A stretch of DNA of 8,910 nt from Avimuribaculum sp964395975 (GCA_964395975.1 CAYNBZ010000075.1:1-8910); one strand, 5' to 3'; shown: positions 1 to 6,510, counted from the first letter of the stretch. Numbers and translations are program-made. The notes: a model not told the origin generated them from the sequence alone.

Positions 1-30
1 AACCGAATATCTTTTGTTTAGAAACAGCAA

Positions 31-65
31 GAAGCCGACTTCAAAATCTCTTTTGGGTCGGCTTC
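31..65 (-). terminator. Hairpin terminator downstream of tRNA-Val
   Basis: A 9-bp perfect inverted repeat (31-39 GAAGCCGAC with 57-65 GTCGGCTTC) lies just 3' of the tRNA gene on the minus strand. Read on that strand, the interior can form a second stem, CAAAA/TTTTG closed by a GAGA tetraloop (GNRA type), giving a long, almost continuous hairpin with one small internal loop. The following minus-strand sequence (TTGCTGTTTC) is only moderately U-rich. I infer that it ends the tRNA transcript. Confidence 0.6.
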
Positions 66-78
66 CTGTCGTAATGCG

Positions 79-153
79 TGGGCGTTGACGGATTCGAACC
101 GCCGACCCTCTGCTTGTAAGGCAGATGCTCTGAACCAGCTGAGCTAAACGCCC
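79..153 (-). tRNA. tRNA-Val (anticodon UAC)
   Basis: The minus strand folds as a complete 75-nt tRNA including the discriminator. It has a 7-bp acceptor stem (GGGCGTT/AACGCCC), a 4-bp D stem (GCTC/GAGC) with a 10-nt loop containing GG, a 5-bp anticodon stem (TCTGC/GCAGA), a 5-nt variable loop, and a T arm with the canonical TTCGAAT loop. The anticodon loop is CTTACAA, so the anticodon is UAC, which reads GUA and, depending on wobble modification, other valine codons. The discriminator is A at 79 and CCA is not encoded (the next minus-strand bases are CGC), so CCA must be added after transcription. It is a single tRNA gene with its own promoter at 174-204 and a hairpin at 31-65. The body starts about 20 nt after the -7 box, leaving a short leader for 5' processing. 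Confidence 0.97.
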
Positions 154-173
154 TCTTTTTTGCTTTTGCGTTG

Positions 174-204
174 CAAAGGTACTATTTTTTTTATATCCAC
201 CAAA
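174..204 (-). promoter_or_regulatory. Bacteroidota-type promoter for tRNA-Val
   Basis: The minus strand has a -33 box TTTG (201-204), a 19-nt spacer and a perfect -7 box TACCTTTG (174-181, matching TAnnTTTG). This is the known consensus for the primary sigma factor of this phylum. The inferred transcription start is about 15 nt upstream of the tRNA 5' end. The spacer begins with GTGGATA followed by an A-rich run; the GGTGGATA word recurs at two other minus-strand gene fronts in this window. Confidence 0.8.
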
Positions 205-359
205 ATTTTTTGGCATATTTTTCAAAACAACAGAATCTGTATGTAAAATTCTTTCTCAGCATCATCAGAAGAAATTGAATTTACAGTTGCATTAACACTC
301 ACTTAAAGATTGAAGACGCGCATCATATAATAATGCATATAAGTACCTTTCATTTACAA
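205..359. other. AT-rich spacer between the trmH-family gene and the tRNA promoter
   Basis: These bases separate the stop codon of the methyltransferase gene from the tRNA promoter. I found no convincing hairpin with a U-tract for the upstream gene and no credible coding frame; the longest minus-strand ATG frame I noticed is only 11 codons. Read-through from the methyltransferase gene into the tRNA therefore cannot be excluded, although the tRNA has its own strong promoter. Confidence 0.5.
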
Positions 360-1127
360 TTACTTACCGGAAACAATTCTCCTACGGAACTCCCCTATCG
401 TTATGGCTGCTGCCACTCCGACATTCAAAGATTCGGAAGTGACCACATTGGCAGGAAACGATGGAATACGCAATTTTACTTTTGACAACTCCAAAAGAGA
501 TTGCGAAATTCCTTTACCTTCATTTCCGAAAATGACAAACCCTGTAGGCGATAATTCTACTTTATATATATTCTTCCCACTAAGAGCAGTTCCATATATT
601 GGCATATCACCATATCGGGTAAGCAATTCGTCGAGTTTGCAATATTTGACATTCACCCTCGATATAGCCCCCATTGTAGCCTGCACCACTTTATGATTAT
701 AAACATCTACAGTATTTGGACTGCAAAAGATGTTCTTTACTCCAAACCAATCGCAAAGCCGTATTATGGTGCCAAAATTCCCGGGATCCTGAATATTCTC
801 AAGTACGACATTCAGGCCGGCCGCAATAGATTTGTCATCTATCTCCCTAACAGGCATATCATATACTGCAATGACATCAGTTGCAGAGGTCATCTGCGAC
901 ATCCGCTGCATCTGTTGGCTGTTGGCAAAGACAATCTTGTCAAGATGCCCACTGTGTCCGTTCTGCTCATACCACACCTTAGTGGCTATTATCATACGGC
1001 AATTAAAATAATCCCACGTATCCTTTACACACTTGGTACCTTCTGCAACAAAACATTTTTCTTCCTCTCTCACTTTTTTGCGAGATAGCGAAATGACATA
1101 TTTCATTAAACTGTTAGTCAGATTCAT
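360..1127 (-). CDS. TrmH/SpoU-family RNA 2'-O-methyltransferase
   Basis: This is a 255-residue protein of the SpoU/TrmH (SPOUT) class, which transfers a methyl group from S-adenosylmethionine to ribose 2'-hydroxyls of tRNA or rRNA in the cytoplasm. Residues about 15-92 look like the N-terminal substrate-binding domain (FVAEGTKCV near residue 27 is typical). The catalytic domain carries all three family motifs: motif 1 at 111-123 (NIQDPGNFGTIIR, with the catalytic-type Arg), motif 2 at 200-207 (FGNEGKGI) and motif 3 at 221-242 (IPSFPA then SESLNVGVAAA). The deep trefoil knot expected of the family would form around motifs 2 and 3. The length is normal for the RlmB/TsnR-like branch; the exact nucleotide modified cannot be told from sequence. 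The gene begins 12 bases after the stress-protein gene stops, so the two are probably co-transcribed. There is no clear Shine-Dalgarno site upstream of the ATG, as is usual in this phylum. Confidence 0.92.
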   Translation of the reverse strand: MNLTNSLMKYVISLSRKKVREEEKCFVAEGTKCVKDTWDYFNCRMIIATKVWYEQNGHSGHLDKIVFANSQQMQRMSQMTSATDVIAVYDMPVREIDDKSIAAGLNVVLENIQDPGNFGTIIRLCDWFGVKNIFCSPNTVDVYNHKVVQATMGAISRVNVKYCKLDELLTRYGDMPIYGTALSGKNIYKVELSPTGFVIFGNEGKGISQSLLELSKVKLRIPSFPANVVTSESLNVGVAAAITIGEFRRRIVSGK

Positions 1128-1139
1128 ATCGCAATTTTT

Positions 1140-2252
1140 TTACACCGGAACAACAAGCATTGCCGTATCAGAATGGAACAACATTTTATGAGCCATGCTC
1201 GGTCGGAAAAGCCGCGTGAAAATATTTTTTTTCTTATTTGGCACAACTATCAAATCCACCCCATCGTGCTTCACATATTTGTCAAACTCATCCAAAAAAT
1301 CAGTATCACTGATAAATTTGGTCTTAAAATCATACAATGAATAGTGTCTCCTGCAATAATGCATCACAGCTTCAAGGCTATCGGCTACCGCAGTTTCATT
1401 TCGTTCGACTATCGGTATTATAGTCACATTTAAGCCGTCATAATCAAACATCTTTGCAAATACATCAAACGACAACAAATCCTGTTGATTAAGATTGCTG
1501 AAAAACACCACATTCCTTATATTCTCAATGCTATCGACAGCCATATTTTCGGGTACGGTGAAAACCGGATACTTTCCGGCATCGAGTACCTCGGCAGTCA
1601 CACTACCTATTAAATCGGCTTCTTTTTTGCTCTTGCCACGAGTCCCCATTACTATTATCGCCGGATTAATCTCCTTTGAATAACTAATAATCTCATCTTC
1701 AGGCACACCCTCTGTTACAATACTTGAAAACTCCACATTGGGCATTTTGCCTTCACTAATCCTGTTTCTCAGAACCGATTTGAACTCATTCATTTTTTCA
1801 TTGGCAATGCGTTCTGCTTCAATTCTACTCTTCACCTCTTTAGGATTACTGTCATATTCATCGCTGTCAAGTGGAAATAATCCCGCATACCTATGGTCGA
1901 TAAACGTATGAAACAATATTACGCCCCCGCCCATCCTATTGGCAAAATCAAATCCTATGGAACAAGCCTTCAAGGAATAATCCGAAAAATCAACAGGGAT
2001 AAACACCGTTGAGGAATTTTCCACTTCATCATCAACCTGCCGCAATATCGATGAGGTTTCGATTATTTTCAATGCCAACGGAAGATCCTCTTCATGAATT
2101 CTCACACGCACTCCCGATGATATTACCGGCTGAATAAGATTCACATTATGCAGGACGGTTTCAATGCCTTCTTTCTCCAGCAATGTCTTTAATATCACAG
2201 CCTTTTCATATGTATGTATGGCTATGGTAATCAATTTGCTCTGTTTTCCCAT
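1140..2252 (-). CDS. Universal stress protein with N-terminal DUF2007-like domain and two Usp domains
   Basis: I chose the ATG at 2250-2252 (370 residues). An in-frame TTG three codons upstream (2259-2261) is the longer alternative, but TTG starts are uncommon and the conserved sequence begins after the ATG. Residues about 6-68 resemble the DUF2007 putative signal-transducing domain: a beta-alpha-beta pattern (LITIAIHTYEKAVILKTLLE) and later VRVRIHEEDLPLALKII. Residues about 82-234 form a Usp domain starting STVFIPVDFSDYS and ending with the nucleotide-binding signature G203-x2-G206-x9-G216-S217, so ATP binding is expected. Residues about 246-370 form a second, diverged Usp domain; it keeps the DLIVVP strand and the final LVVP strand but lacks the glycine signature, so it probably does not bind ATP. 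The protein is cytoplasmic with no signal or membrane segment. It is likely co-transcribed with the following methyltransferase gene. Its precise role is unknown; Usp proteins generally sense energy or stress state. Confidence 0.88.
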   Translation of the reverse strand: MGKQSKLITIAIHTYEKAVILKTLLEKEGIETVLHNVNLIQPVISSGVRVRIHEEDLPLALKIIETSSILRQVDDEVENSSTVFIPVDFSDYSLKACSIGFDFANRMGGGVILFHTFIDHRYAGLFPLDSDEYDSNPKEVKSRIEAERIANEKMNEFKSVLRNRISEGKMPNVEFSSIVTEGVPEDEIISYSKEINPAIIVMGTRGKSKKEADLIGSVTAEVLDAGKYPVFTVPENMAVDSIENIRNVVFFSNLNQQDLLSFDVFAKMFDYDGLNVTIIPIVERNETAVADSLEAVMHYCRRHYSLYDFKTKFISDTDFLDEFDKYVKHDGVDLIVVPNKKKNIFTRLFRPSMAHKMLFHSDTAMLVVPV

Positions 2253-2270
2253 AACTTGCAAATAATATTT

Positions 2271-2278
2271 TATCCACC
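2271..2278 (-). promoter_or_regulatory. GGTGGATA element in front of the stress-protein gene
   Basis: The word GGTGGATA on the minus strand, followed by an A/T run, is the third copy in this window. The other two (194-201 and 2730-2737) sit right behind a -33 TTTG box. Here the base context is GATG rather than TTTG, and the only -7-like sequence nearby (TATTATTTG, ending at the TTG codon) has the wrong internal spacing, so I do not call a complete promoter. An alternative weak -7 (TTATTTTG) lies just upstream at 2293-2300. Confidence 0.3.
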
Positions 2279-2321
2279 ATCAACTCATCAGTCAAAATAA
2301 CAACTTCTTCACAAAGCAACA

Positions 2322-2351
2322 CAAGACGGGGACAAACTTAGCCCCGCCTTG
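2322..2351 (-). terminator. GC-rich hairpin terminator after the small DNA-binding protein gene
   Basis: On the minus strand CAAGGCGGGG pairs with CCCCGTCTTG around a loop of about 10 nt. The one non-Watson-Crick pair is a G-U wobble on this strand but an A-C mismatch on the plus strand, so the fold favours minus-strand RNA. The downstream minus-strand sequence is moderately U-rich (TGTTGCTTTG). It lies between the stop of the 84-residue gene and the start of the stress-protein gene, and so separates two transcription units. Confidence 0.6.
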
Positions 2352-2399
2352 CATTGTTTATCTCTTGGCAAATAAATAACACGCAATCCTACGTTATGA

Positions 2400-2654
2400 C
2401 TATTTCTGCTGTTTTTCAAGAATTTCTATTGCCATATCATAAATTTGCGTGTCGTCAAGAATAACTATTCCTCCATCGGGCCCAGGCTCAATGTGTACGC
2501 CGCAATTCTTACCGTATTCATAGTTAGAACCGCCAAAATAGTTTCTAACCGTTTGAACAGTAACATTCAGTTTATCGGCTATTTCACGCATAGAGCCATC
2601 GGGCAAACTGTCTTTGATGCGACGGAGTTCATTAAAAGAAATTGTTTTTGTCAT
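2400..2654 (-). CDS. Small helix-turn-helix DNA-binding protein, Bacteroidales type
   Basis: This is an 84-residue cytoplasmic protein. Residues about 20-42 read as a helix-turn-helix of the kind that recognises DNA: MREIADKLNVTVQTVRNYFGG, with the hydrophobic and alanine/glycine positions in the usual places. The middle (about 43-67) is a short conserved module (VHIEPGPDGGIVILDD) likely to form a beta hairpin, and a C-terminal helix follows (70-83). From memory, near-identical proteins occur widely in Bacteroidales as 'DNA-binding protein' without an assigned function. There is no ligand-binding domain, so it may act as a dimeric local regulator or a nucleoid-type protein. It is monocistronic, with a promoter at 2709-2740, a leader of about 50 nt and a terminator at 2322-2351. 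No Shine-Dalgarno is evident before the ATG. Confidence 0.8.
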   Translation of the reverse strand: MTKTISFNELRRIKDSLPDGSMREIADKLNVTVQTVRNYFGGSNYEYGKNCGVHIEPGPDGGIVILDDTQIYDMAIEILEKQQK

Positions 2655-2708
2655 GATACTTACTATTTTAGTTGTTAATACAATTTTTCTACTGTTTTTT
2701 ACTTGGTA

Positions 2709-2740
2709 TAAATTTAGGATTATTATTTTTATCCACCAAA
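2709..2740 (-). promoter_or_regulatory. Bacteroidota-type promoter for the HTH protein gene
   Basis: The minus strand has a -33 TTTG (2737-2740), a 20-nt spacer and a -7 box TAAATTTA (2709-2716), seven of eight matches to TAnnTTTG. The predicted start gives a 5' leader of about 50 nt. As at the tRNA promoter, the -33 box is followed at once by GTGGATA and an A-rich run. Confidence 0.55.
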
Positions 2741-2757
2741 CAAAACATTATTTTTTT

Positions 2758-3435
2758 TCATTTCACTGCATAAATTATAATAGCAGCGACAAAAAGCAAC
2801 AATATATTGCCAATCGAGGTACATACCAAAATCTTTGCATCCTTGCTTGATGCGTTACTACCATCTTTGGCAGAAAACACTTTTAATCGCAAAACTCTTT
2901 CATACAGCCAATACACCAACGCTCCCAACAAAATGCCAAGCACTCCGCCACATAATATATCACCCGGATAATGCACACCGAGATATATACGGCTATACGA
3001 TAATATCGCAGCCCAAGAGAAAATAGTCCAAGAAAAAGCCCTGTTTCGGAATATCAATGAAAGCAACATCGCAACGCCAAAAGAATTGGCAGCATGGCTG
3101 CTCACAAATCCATATTTACCGCCACGATAGTCATTAACCACATGAACCAAACCAGCAATATCGGGATTGTGTGTGGGACGGAATCGGCAAACCGAATCCT
3201 TTATTATACTTGACGAAATTTGGTCGCATAAAGTTATGGTCAAAGCAATGGCAACAACGGTCAACAGTCCCGATTTCCAATCTCGGCGAAACATGCAGAA
3301 CAGCAACGCTCCTATCATGGGCAACCATGAGAACTTTCCTGTAATCAACCAAAATACCTCATCAAAAAATGCACTGTTGATTCCATTTAAAAAAAGTAAC
3401 AATGAAGCATCCAATCTTTCCAAAAATTCAAGCAT
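2758..3435 (-). CDS. PAP2-superfamily membrane phosphatase
   Basis: This is an integral membrane phosphatase of the PAP2 (type 2 phosphatidic acid phosphatase) superfamily, 225 residues from the ATG at 3433-3435. All three family motifs are present: K79-x6-R86-P87, then V111-S-S-H114 (in place of the usual PSGH, keeping the catalytic His), and S148-R149-x5-H155-x3-D159. The hydrophobic segments between them fit the usual bundle of about five or six helices, with one further hydrophobic segment at the C-terminus (about 203-222). Relatives dephosphorylate undecaprenyl diphosphate, lipid A or phosphatidylglycerol phosphate; the substrate cannot be chosen from sequence. I preferred this ATG because the conserved MLEFLERLDASLLLFLNG begins here and a weak AAGAGA lies upstream. 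The alternative ATG at 3454-3456 adds seven residues and overlaps the preceding gene by 10 bases. It is the last gene of the rsmG cluster. Confidence 0.9.
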   Translation of the reverse strand: MLEFLERLDASLLLFLNGINSAFFDEVFWLITGKFSWLPMIGALLFCMFRRDWKSGLLTVVAIALTITLCDQISSSIIKDSVCRFRPTHNPDIAGLVHVVNDYRGGKYGFVSSHAANSFGVAMLLSLIFRNRAFSWTIFSWAAILSYSRIYLGVHYPGDILCGGVLGILLGALVYWLYERVLRLKVFSAKDGSNASSKDAKILVCTSIGNILLLFVAAIIIYAVK

Positions 3436-3446
3436 ATGGGTATCTC

Positions 3447-4091
3447 TTACAAACATACAAATGGATTATACCTTTTTTCATCACATATTGTCGTGCTGTC
3501 GCCATGACCGGGAAGTACCACTGTTTCGTCAGGTAATGTATATAATTGTTTCTTTATGCTATTTACTATTTGTTTATAGTCTCCACAGGGTAAATCGGTA
3601 CGGCCTATGCTCTGACAAAACAGCGTATCACCTACAAGCACCACCCCACTCGACGGTATATAAAACGATACACTTCCCAACGTATGTCCCGGGGTAGCCA
3701 ACACTTGTATTTCCTCTCCGTCAAGATAAAGCCTTTGGGATGCCACTAATGCGATATCTGCTTTCAATGGAGAAAGTTTCACATCCATGCCAAACATTCC
3801 GGGCTGTTGCGACAAGACCATTCCCAACTGGCAATCGCCTCTGTCGGCATATATTTTTGCTCCATATTTATCAGCAATATACCTAGCTGAGGCAGCATGA
3901 TCGAAATGCAAATGTGTCATCAAAACCATTTTTACCGACAACCTGTTTTTATCGACAAATTCATCTACCGCTTTACGTTCATTGTCGTACATCATACCAG
4001 GATCGACAATCGCTGCTTCAGAAGCTATATCATTCCATAATATATATACATTTTCACCTAACGGATTGACTGTAAACTTAGATATTTTCAT
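3447..4091 (-). CDS. MBL-fold metallohydrolase, glyoxalase II-like
   Basis: This is a 214-residue cytoplasmic metallo-beta-lactamase-fold hydrolase. The metal ligands are visible: H60-x-H62-x-D64-H65 in THLHFDH, H136 in TPGHTLGS, D155 in GDTLF and H196 in LPGHGDST. The SIGRTDLPCGD segment (161-171) and the ending with TT, E and NPF are typical of the short glyoxalase II-like (YcbL-type) branch. This branch has no separate C-terminal glutathione-binding domain, so the true thioester substrate is uncertain. The start codon overlaps the rsmG stop by 4 bases (ATGA), which suggests translational coupling. The PAP2 gene follows directly. Nothing looks damaged. Confidence 0.92.
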   Translation of the reverse strand: MKISKFTVNPLGENVYILWNDIASEAAIVDPGMMYDNERKAVDEFVDKNRLSVKMVLMTHLHFDHAASARYIADKYGAKIYADRGDCQLGMVLSQQPGMFGMDVKLSPLKADIALVASQRLYLDGEEIQVLATPGHTLGSVSFYIPSSGVVLVGDTLFCQSIGRTDLPCGDYKQIVNSIKKQLYTLPDETVVLPGHGDSTTICDEKRYNPFVCL

Positions 4092-4711
4092 ATTTGCACA
4101 TATACCACTTTTTTTGTTTCAAAATATTCTTCCGAGAAGTAACTGCATATATCGCTTACAAGCGATGTCTTCTTAAAATTCTTTACTTCTCCACTTACGT
4201 CGCCGCCTTTAAGACATATCAGTCCATTGGGCAATGCATTAAAGCTATTTCGCGAAATTAGATGCCTTACCAACGGTACCATTTCATTCAATCCCATAAC
4301 TGCCCTGCTCACAACAAAATCAAATTGCCCCTTCACTTCCCTTACATCCCCATGCTGAAATGAAACATTTGTTAATCCAATCCTGTTGGCAATATCTTCG
4401 GCTACCTTTATCTTTTTTCCTATCCTGTCAATCAAATGAAATTTTACTTCGGGATACAATATAGCCAGCGGAATCCCCGGCAAGCCGCCACCCGTACCTA
4501 AATCCAAGATTGAGCTGCCATCGACGAAATTTACGAAATAGGCTATCGACAAAGAATGCAATATGTGATTTACATACAAGTTTCCAATGTCTTTACGAGA
4601 AATCACATTAATTTTCTCATTCCACTCGGGATACAGCTTCCCCAATGCGGCATATTGTTCTTGTTGTCTAACAGTCAGGTTCTTAAAATATTTTGTAATA
4701 ACATCCATCAT
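4088..4711 (-). CDS. rsmG: 16S rRNA (guanine-527-N7)-methyltransferase RsmG
   Basis: This is a 207-residue class I SAM-dependent methyltransferase that makes m7G527 in the 530 loop of 16S rRNA; loss of the enzyme is known to give low-level streptomycin resistance in other bacteria. Evidence: the N-terminal signature WNEKINVISRKD (30-41), followed by the H of VNHILHSLS; the SAM-binding motif LDLGTGGGLPGIPLAI (69-84); the acidic FHLID (91-95) at the end of the second strand; FDFVVSRAV (130-138); and LKGG (167-170). The length is typical. The ATG at 4709-4711 overlaps the stop of the upstream lipoprotein gene by 4 bases; a second ATG follows directly and is the only nearby alternative start. Here rsmG sits with an MBL hydrolase and a lipoprotein, not beside mnmG (gidA) as in many other bacteria. 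Confidence 0.96.
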   Translation of the reverse strand: MMDVITKYFKNLTVRQQEQYAALGKLYPEWNEKINVISRKDIGNLYVNHILHSLSIAYFVNFVDGSSILDLGTGGGLPGIPLAILYPEVKFHLIDRIGKKIKVAEDIANRIGLTNVSFQHGDVREVKGQFDFVVSRAVMGLNEMVPLVRHLISRNSFNALPNGLICLKGGDVSGEVKNFKKTSLVSDICSYFSEEYFETKKVVYVQI

Positions 4712-5553
4712 TTGACACTATGCTTTAAATAATTAAATAAAATCGAATTCTCGGTGATGTATGGAGCAAGCGTGGCATAATCAAGCATTATCTGTGTTTC
4801 CCCGACGCTGTAACAAGCTATCTCATATGTGACGTAATTCCATGTAACGCCGTCTGCATCATAATAAAAGTTATTGTTTGCCGTAATATTGTCAAGATTA
4901 AAGTACCCCATGCCAATCAAATCATCCTCTTTCTTTACATTCGACTGAATGAGCAACTTATTTCGTAACAGATTGGCTATATCTTGTAGGTCAGTTTCTT
5001 CAAACAGATTATATATGTCGATTCCTGTCATGGTATGTAAATCAATATTAACATAATGATGCGTGTCTATTGTCGTTTCTCCATCTTTGCTCACGGTTTC
5101 ACGTTTGCAGAAAGTGATTACGCCTTCTACATTATTTGGTATAACATCAATATCCAACTCAATTACACATCTCAATATTTGAGCATCCGGGACGACACCA
5201 TATAAAATCTCATCCTTCATATCCCCAAATTTCCCTATCCCGACTTTCGAAGCCTCCAACAAGGCTTCCTCTATACCTATGGTATCGGTTTTATTCAACA
5301 ATCCGCCAACATACAGCGATTGCAACTGCCTTGTCAAAGTATCATTGACATAATATTCAGGACAATCGGCATTTATTATCATTTTCACACTGCATATCCT
5401 GTTATTGCCAAGATCGAAAGCCGCAGAATCCTCTTTTAGGATATGCTTTAATTTCAATCCATCGCTTTCATTATTTACGTCTTGAACATTGCAACCCGAC
5501 ATAGCAAATTGCATCACAACACAAATAATAATATACCATGAAAGTCGATTCAT
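4708..5553 (-). CDS. Lipoprotein with DUF3298-like C-terminal domain
   Basis: This is a 281-residue predicted lipoprotein. The N-terminus has a basic start, a hydrophobic stretch (5-17) and a lipobox-like M18-S19-G20-C21, so processing by signal peptidase II at Cys21 is expected; Met at -3 is a little unusual. The mature protein resembles the DUF4163/DUF3298 (RsiV/PdaC-like) proteins common in Bacteroidales: a first region (about 50-150) with YYVNDTLTRQL and the strand-rich VITFCKRETVS, then a C-terminal DUF3298-like part (about 180-270) ending with the characteristic ETQIMLDYATLAPYI. The family has no established enzymatic activity in Bacteroidota. The gene heads the leftward cluster with rsmG, MBL and PAP2. 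It is divergent from the CvfB-like gene across 102 AT-rich bases. Confidence 0.8.
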   Translation of the reverse strand: MNRLSWYIIICVVMQFAMSGCNVQDVNNESDGLKLKHILKEDSAAFDLGNNRICSVKMIINADCPEYYVNDTLTRQLQSLYVGGLLNKTDTIGIEEALLEASKVGIGKFGDMKDEILYGVVPDAQILRCVIELDIDVIPNNVEGVITFCKRETVSKDGETTIDTHHYVNIDLHTMTGIDIYNLFEETDLQDIANLLRNKLLIQSNVKKEDDLIGMGYFNLDNITANNNFYYDADGVTWNYVTYEIACYSVGETQIMLDYATLAPYITENSILFNYLKHSVK

Positions 5554-5584
5554 ACAAATTCATTTTTTAAATATAAAAGTAATA

Positions 5585-5592
5585 CAAAATTA
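5585..5592 (-). promoter_or_regulatory. Candidate -7 box for the lipoprotein-rsmG cluster
   Basis: The minus strand has TAATTTTG, a perfect match to TAnnTTTG, about 32 nt upstream of the lipoprotein start codon. No TTTG lies at the expected 19-21 nt distance upstream. A second near match, TACTTTTA, lies slightly downstream with TTTG 18 nt before it. The whole divergent spacer 5554-5655 is very AT-rich, so chance matches are likely. On the plus strand I could not find a convincing promoter for the CvfB-like gene. Confidence 0.35.
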
Positions 5593-5655
5593 TAAAACAC
5601 AAAAATTTCGTATGATAAAATATTTTTCCGAAATTCGCACAGCAATTTTTATATT

Positions 5656-6486
5656 ATGGCTCAATTAGGCAAGATAAACACGCTGCAAATAGCAAAGGAA
5701 ACAGATTTCGGCTTATACTTGGTCGATGACGAAAAGAATGAAATACTGCTGCCAAACAGGTATGTTACCAATGATATGCACATAGGGGATAACGTGGATG
5801 TTTTTGTTTATAAAGACTCGGAAGATCGCATCGTAGCCACAACCGAAAAGCCTAAAGTGCAAACAGGAGAATTTGCCCTGTTGCGCGTCGTTGCCACTAA
5901 TAAAATCGGTGCATTTCTTGATTGGGGTCTGCAAAAAGACCTGCTTGTCCCATTCCGCGAGCAAAAGGTAGAAATGGAAGTTGGCAAATCATACGTAGTA
6001 TATACTTATGTAGATTACAATTCCGACAGAATAGTGGCATCTGCAAAAATAGACAAGTTTTTAGACAACTGCCCTGCATATTACCGACAAGGCGATGCCG
6101 TTGACATTATCATAGCACAACGTACCGACATTGGATATAAAGTAATAATCAACAATCTACACTCGGGTGTCATATATTACAACGAGATTTTCAAACAAAT
6201 AAAGATAGGCGACAAACTTCAAGCCTACATAAAAAACGTCAGGGAAGACGGAAAAATTGACGTAACGCTTGGCGACCGCATCGATCGCCGTATTAATGAG
6301 CTTGCTGACAAAATTTTGCTATACCTCATGAAAAACAATAGGCGAATACCACTTACCGACAAATCGTCACCTGAAACCATAAAGAAATATTTTGAATGCA
6401 GCAAAAAAGATTTTAAAAAGGCAGTTGGGCATTTATACAAAAAGAAACTAATTGTATTACATTCCGATGAAATTGTAATGCCATAA
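5656..6486 (+). CDS. CvfB-like RNA-binding protein (S1 domains plus winged helix)
   Basis: This is a 276-residue cytoplasmic protein of the CvfB/YitL family. Residues about 3-62 form a first S1-like OB-fold (GLYLVDDEKNEILLPNRYV is typical of the family), about 70-132 a second (GAFLDWGLQKDLLVPFREQ), and about 145-206 a third S1 domain (GYKVIINNLHSGVIYYNEIF, then IGDKLQAYIKNVREDGKIDVTL). Residues about 214-276 form the C-terminal winged helix with basic patches (KKDFKKAVGHLYKKKLI). In Staphylococcus aureus CvfB binds RNA and affects virulence gene expression; in Bacteroidota the role is unknown. I infer a post-transcriptional regulator or a ribosome- or mRNA-associated factor. The length agrees with the family. 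The stop codon lies inside a perfect 11-bp dyad (6482-6509). The gene is divergent from the lipoprotein cluster. Confidence 0.9.
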   Translation: MAQLGKINTLQIAKETDFGLYLVDDEKNEILLPNRYVTNDMHIGDNVDVFVYKDSEDRIVATTEKPKVQTGEFALLRVVATNKIGAFLDWGLQKDLLVPFREQKVEMEVGKSYVVYTYVDYNSDRIVASAKIDKFLDNCPAYYRQGDAVDIIIAQRTDIGYKVIINNLHSGVIYYNEIFKQIKIGDKLQAYIKNVREDGKIDVTLGDRIDRRINELADKILLYLMKNNRRIPLTDKSSPETIKKYFECSKKDFKKAVGHLYKKKLIVLHSDEIVMP

Positions 6487-6509
6487 CCTCATTTCGATAT
6501 GAGGTTATG
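6482..6509 (+). terminator. Dyad containing the stop codon of the CvfB-like gene
   Basis: CATAACCTCAT (6482-6492) pairs perfectly with ATGAGGTTATG (6499-6509) around a 6-nt loop. The TAA stop (6484-6486) is inside the left arm. No U-tract follows, so it is not a classical intrinsic terminator; it may still end or protect the 3' end of the mRNA. As DNA it could equally be an operator upstream of the peptidase promoter at 6535-6565. Confidence 0.4.
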
Positions 6510-6510
6510 T

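Noticed and set aside
403..1088. Two plus-strand open frames opposite the TrmH-family gene
   Set aside because: They are antisense to a gene with all three SPOUT motifs, show no recognisable domain, and have no promoter in front.
2253..2261. TTG start adding three residues to the stress protein
   Set aside because: The ATG at 2250-2252 is a more usual start and the conserved domain begins after it; the TTG lies within a TATTATTTG sequence.
3436..3456. Upstream ATG for the PAP2 protein (seven extra residues)
   Set aside because: The extra residues MFVRDTH do not look like part of the family, and this start would overlap the MBL gene by 10 bases. It remains possible but is less likely.
3167..3697. 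Plus-strand open frame of 176 codons across the PAP2-MBL junction
   Set aside because: It is antisense to two well-supported genes, has no domain, and its composition is that of a shadow frame.
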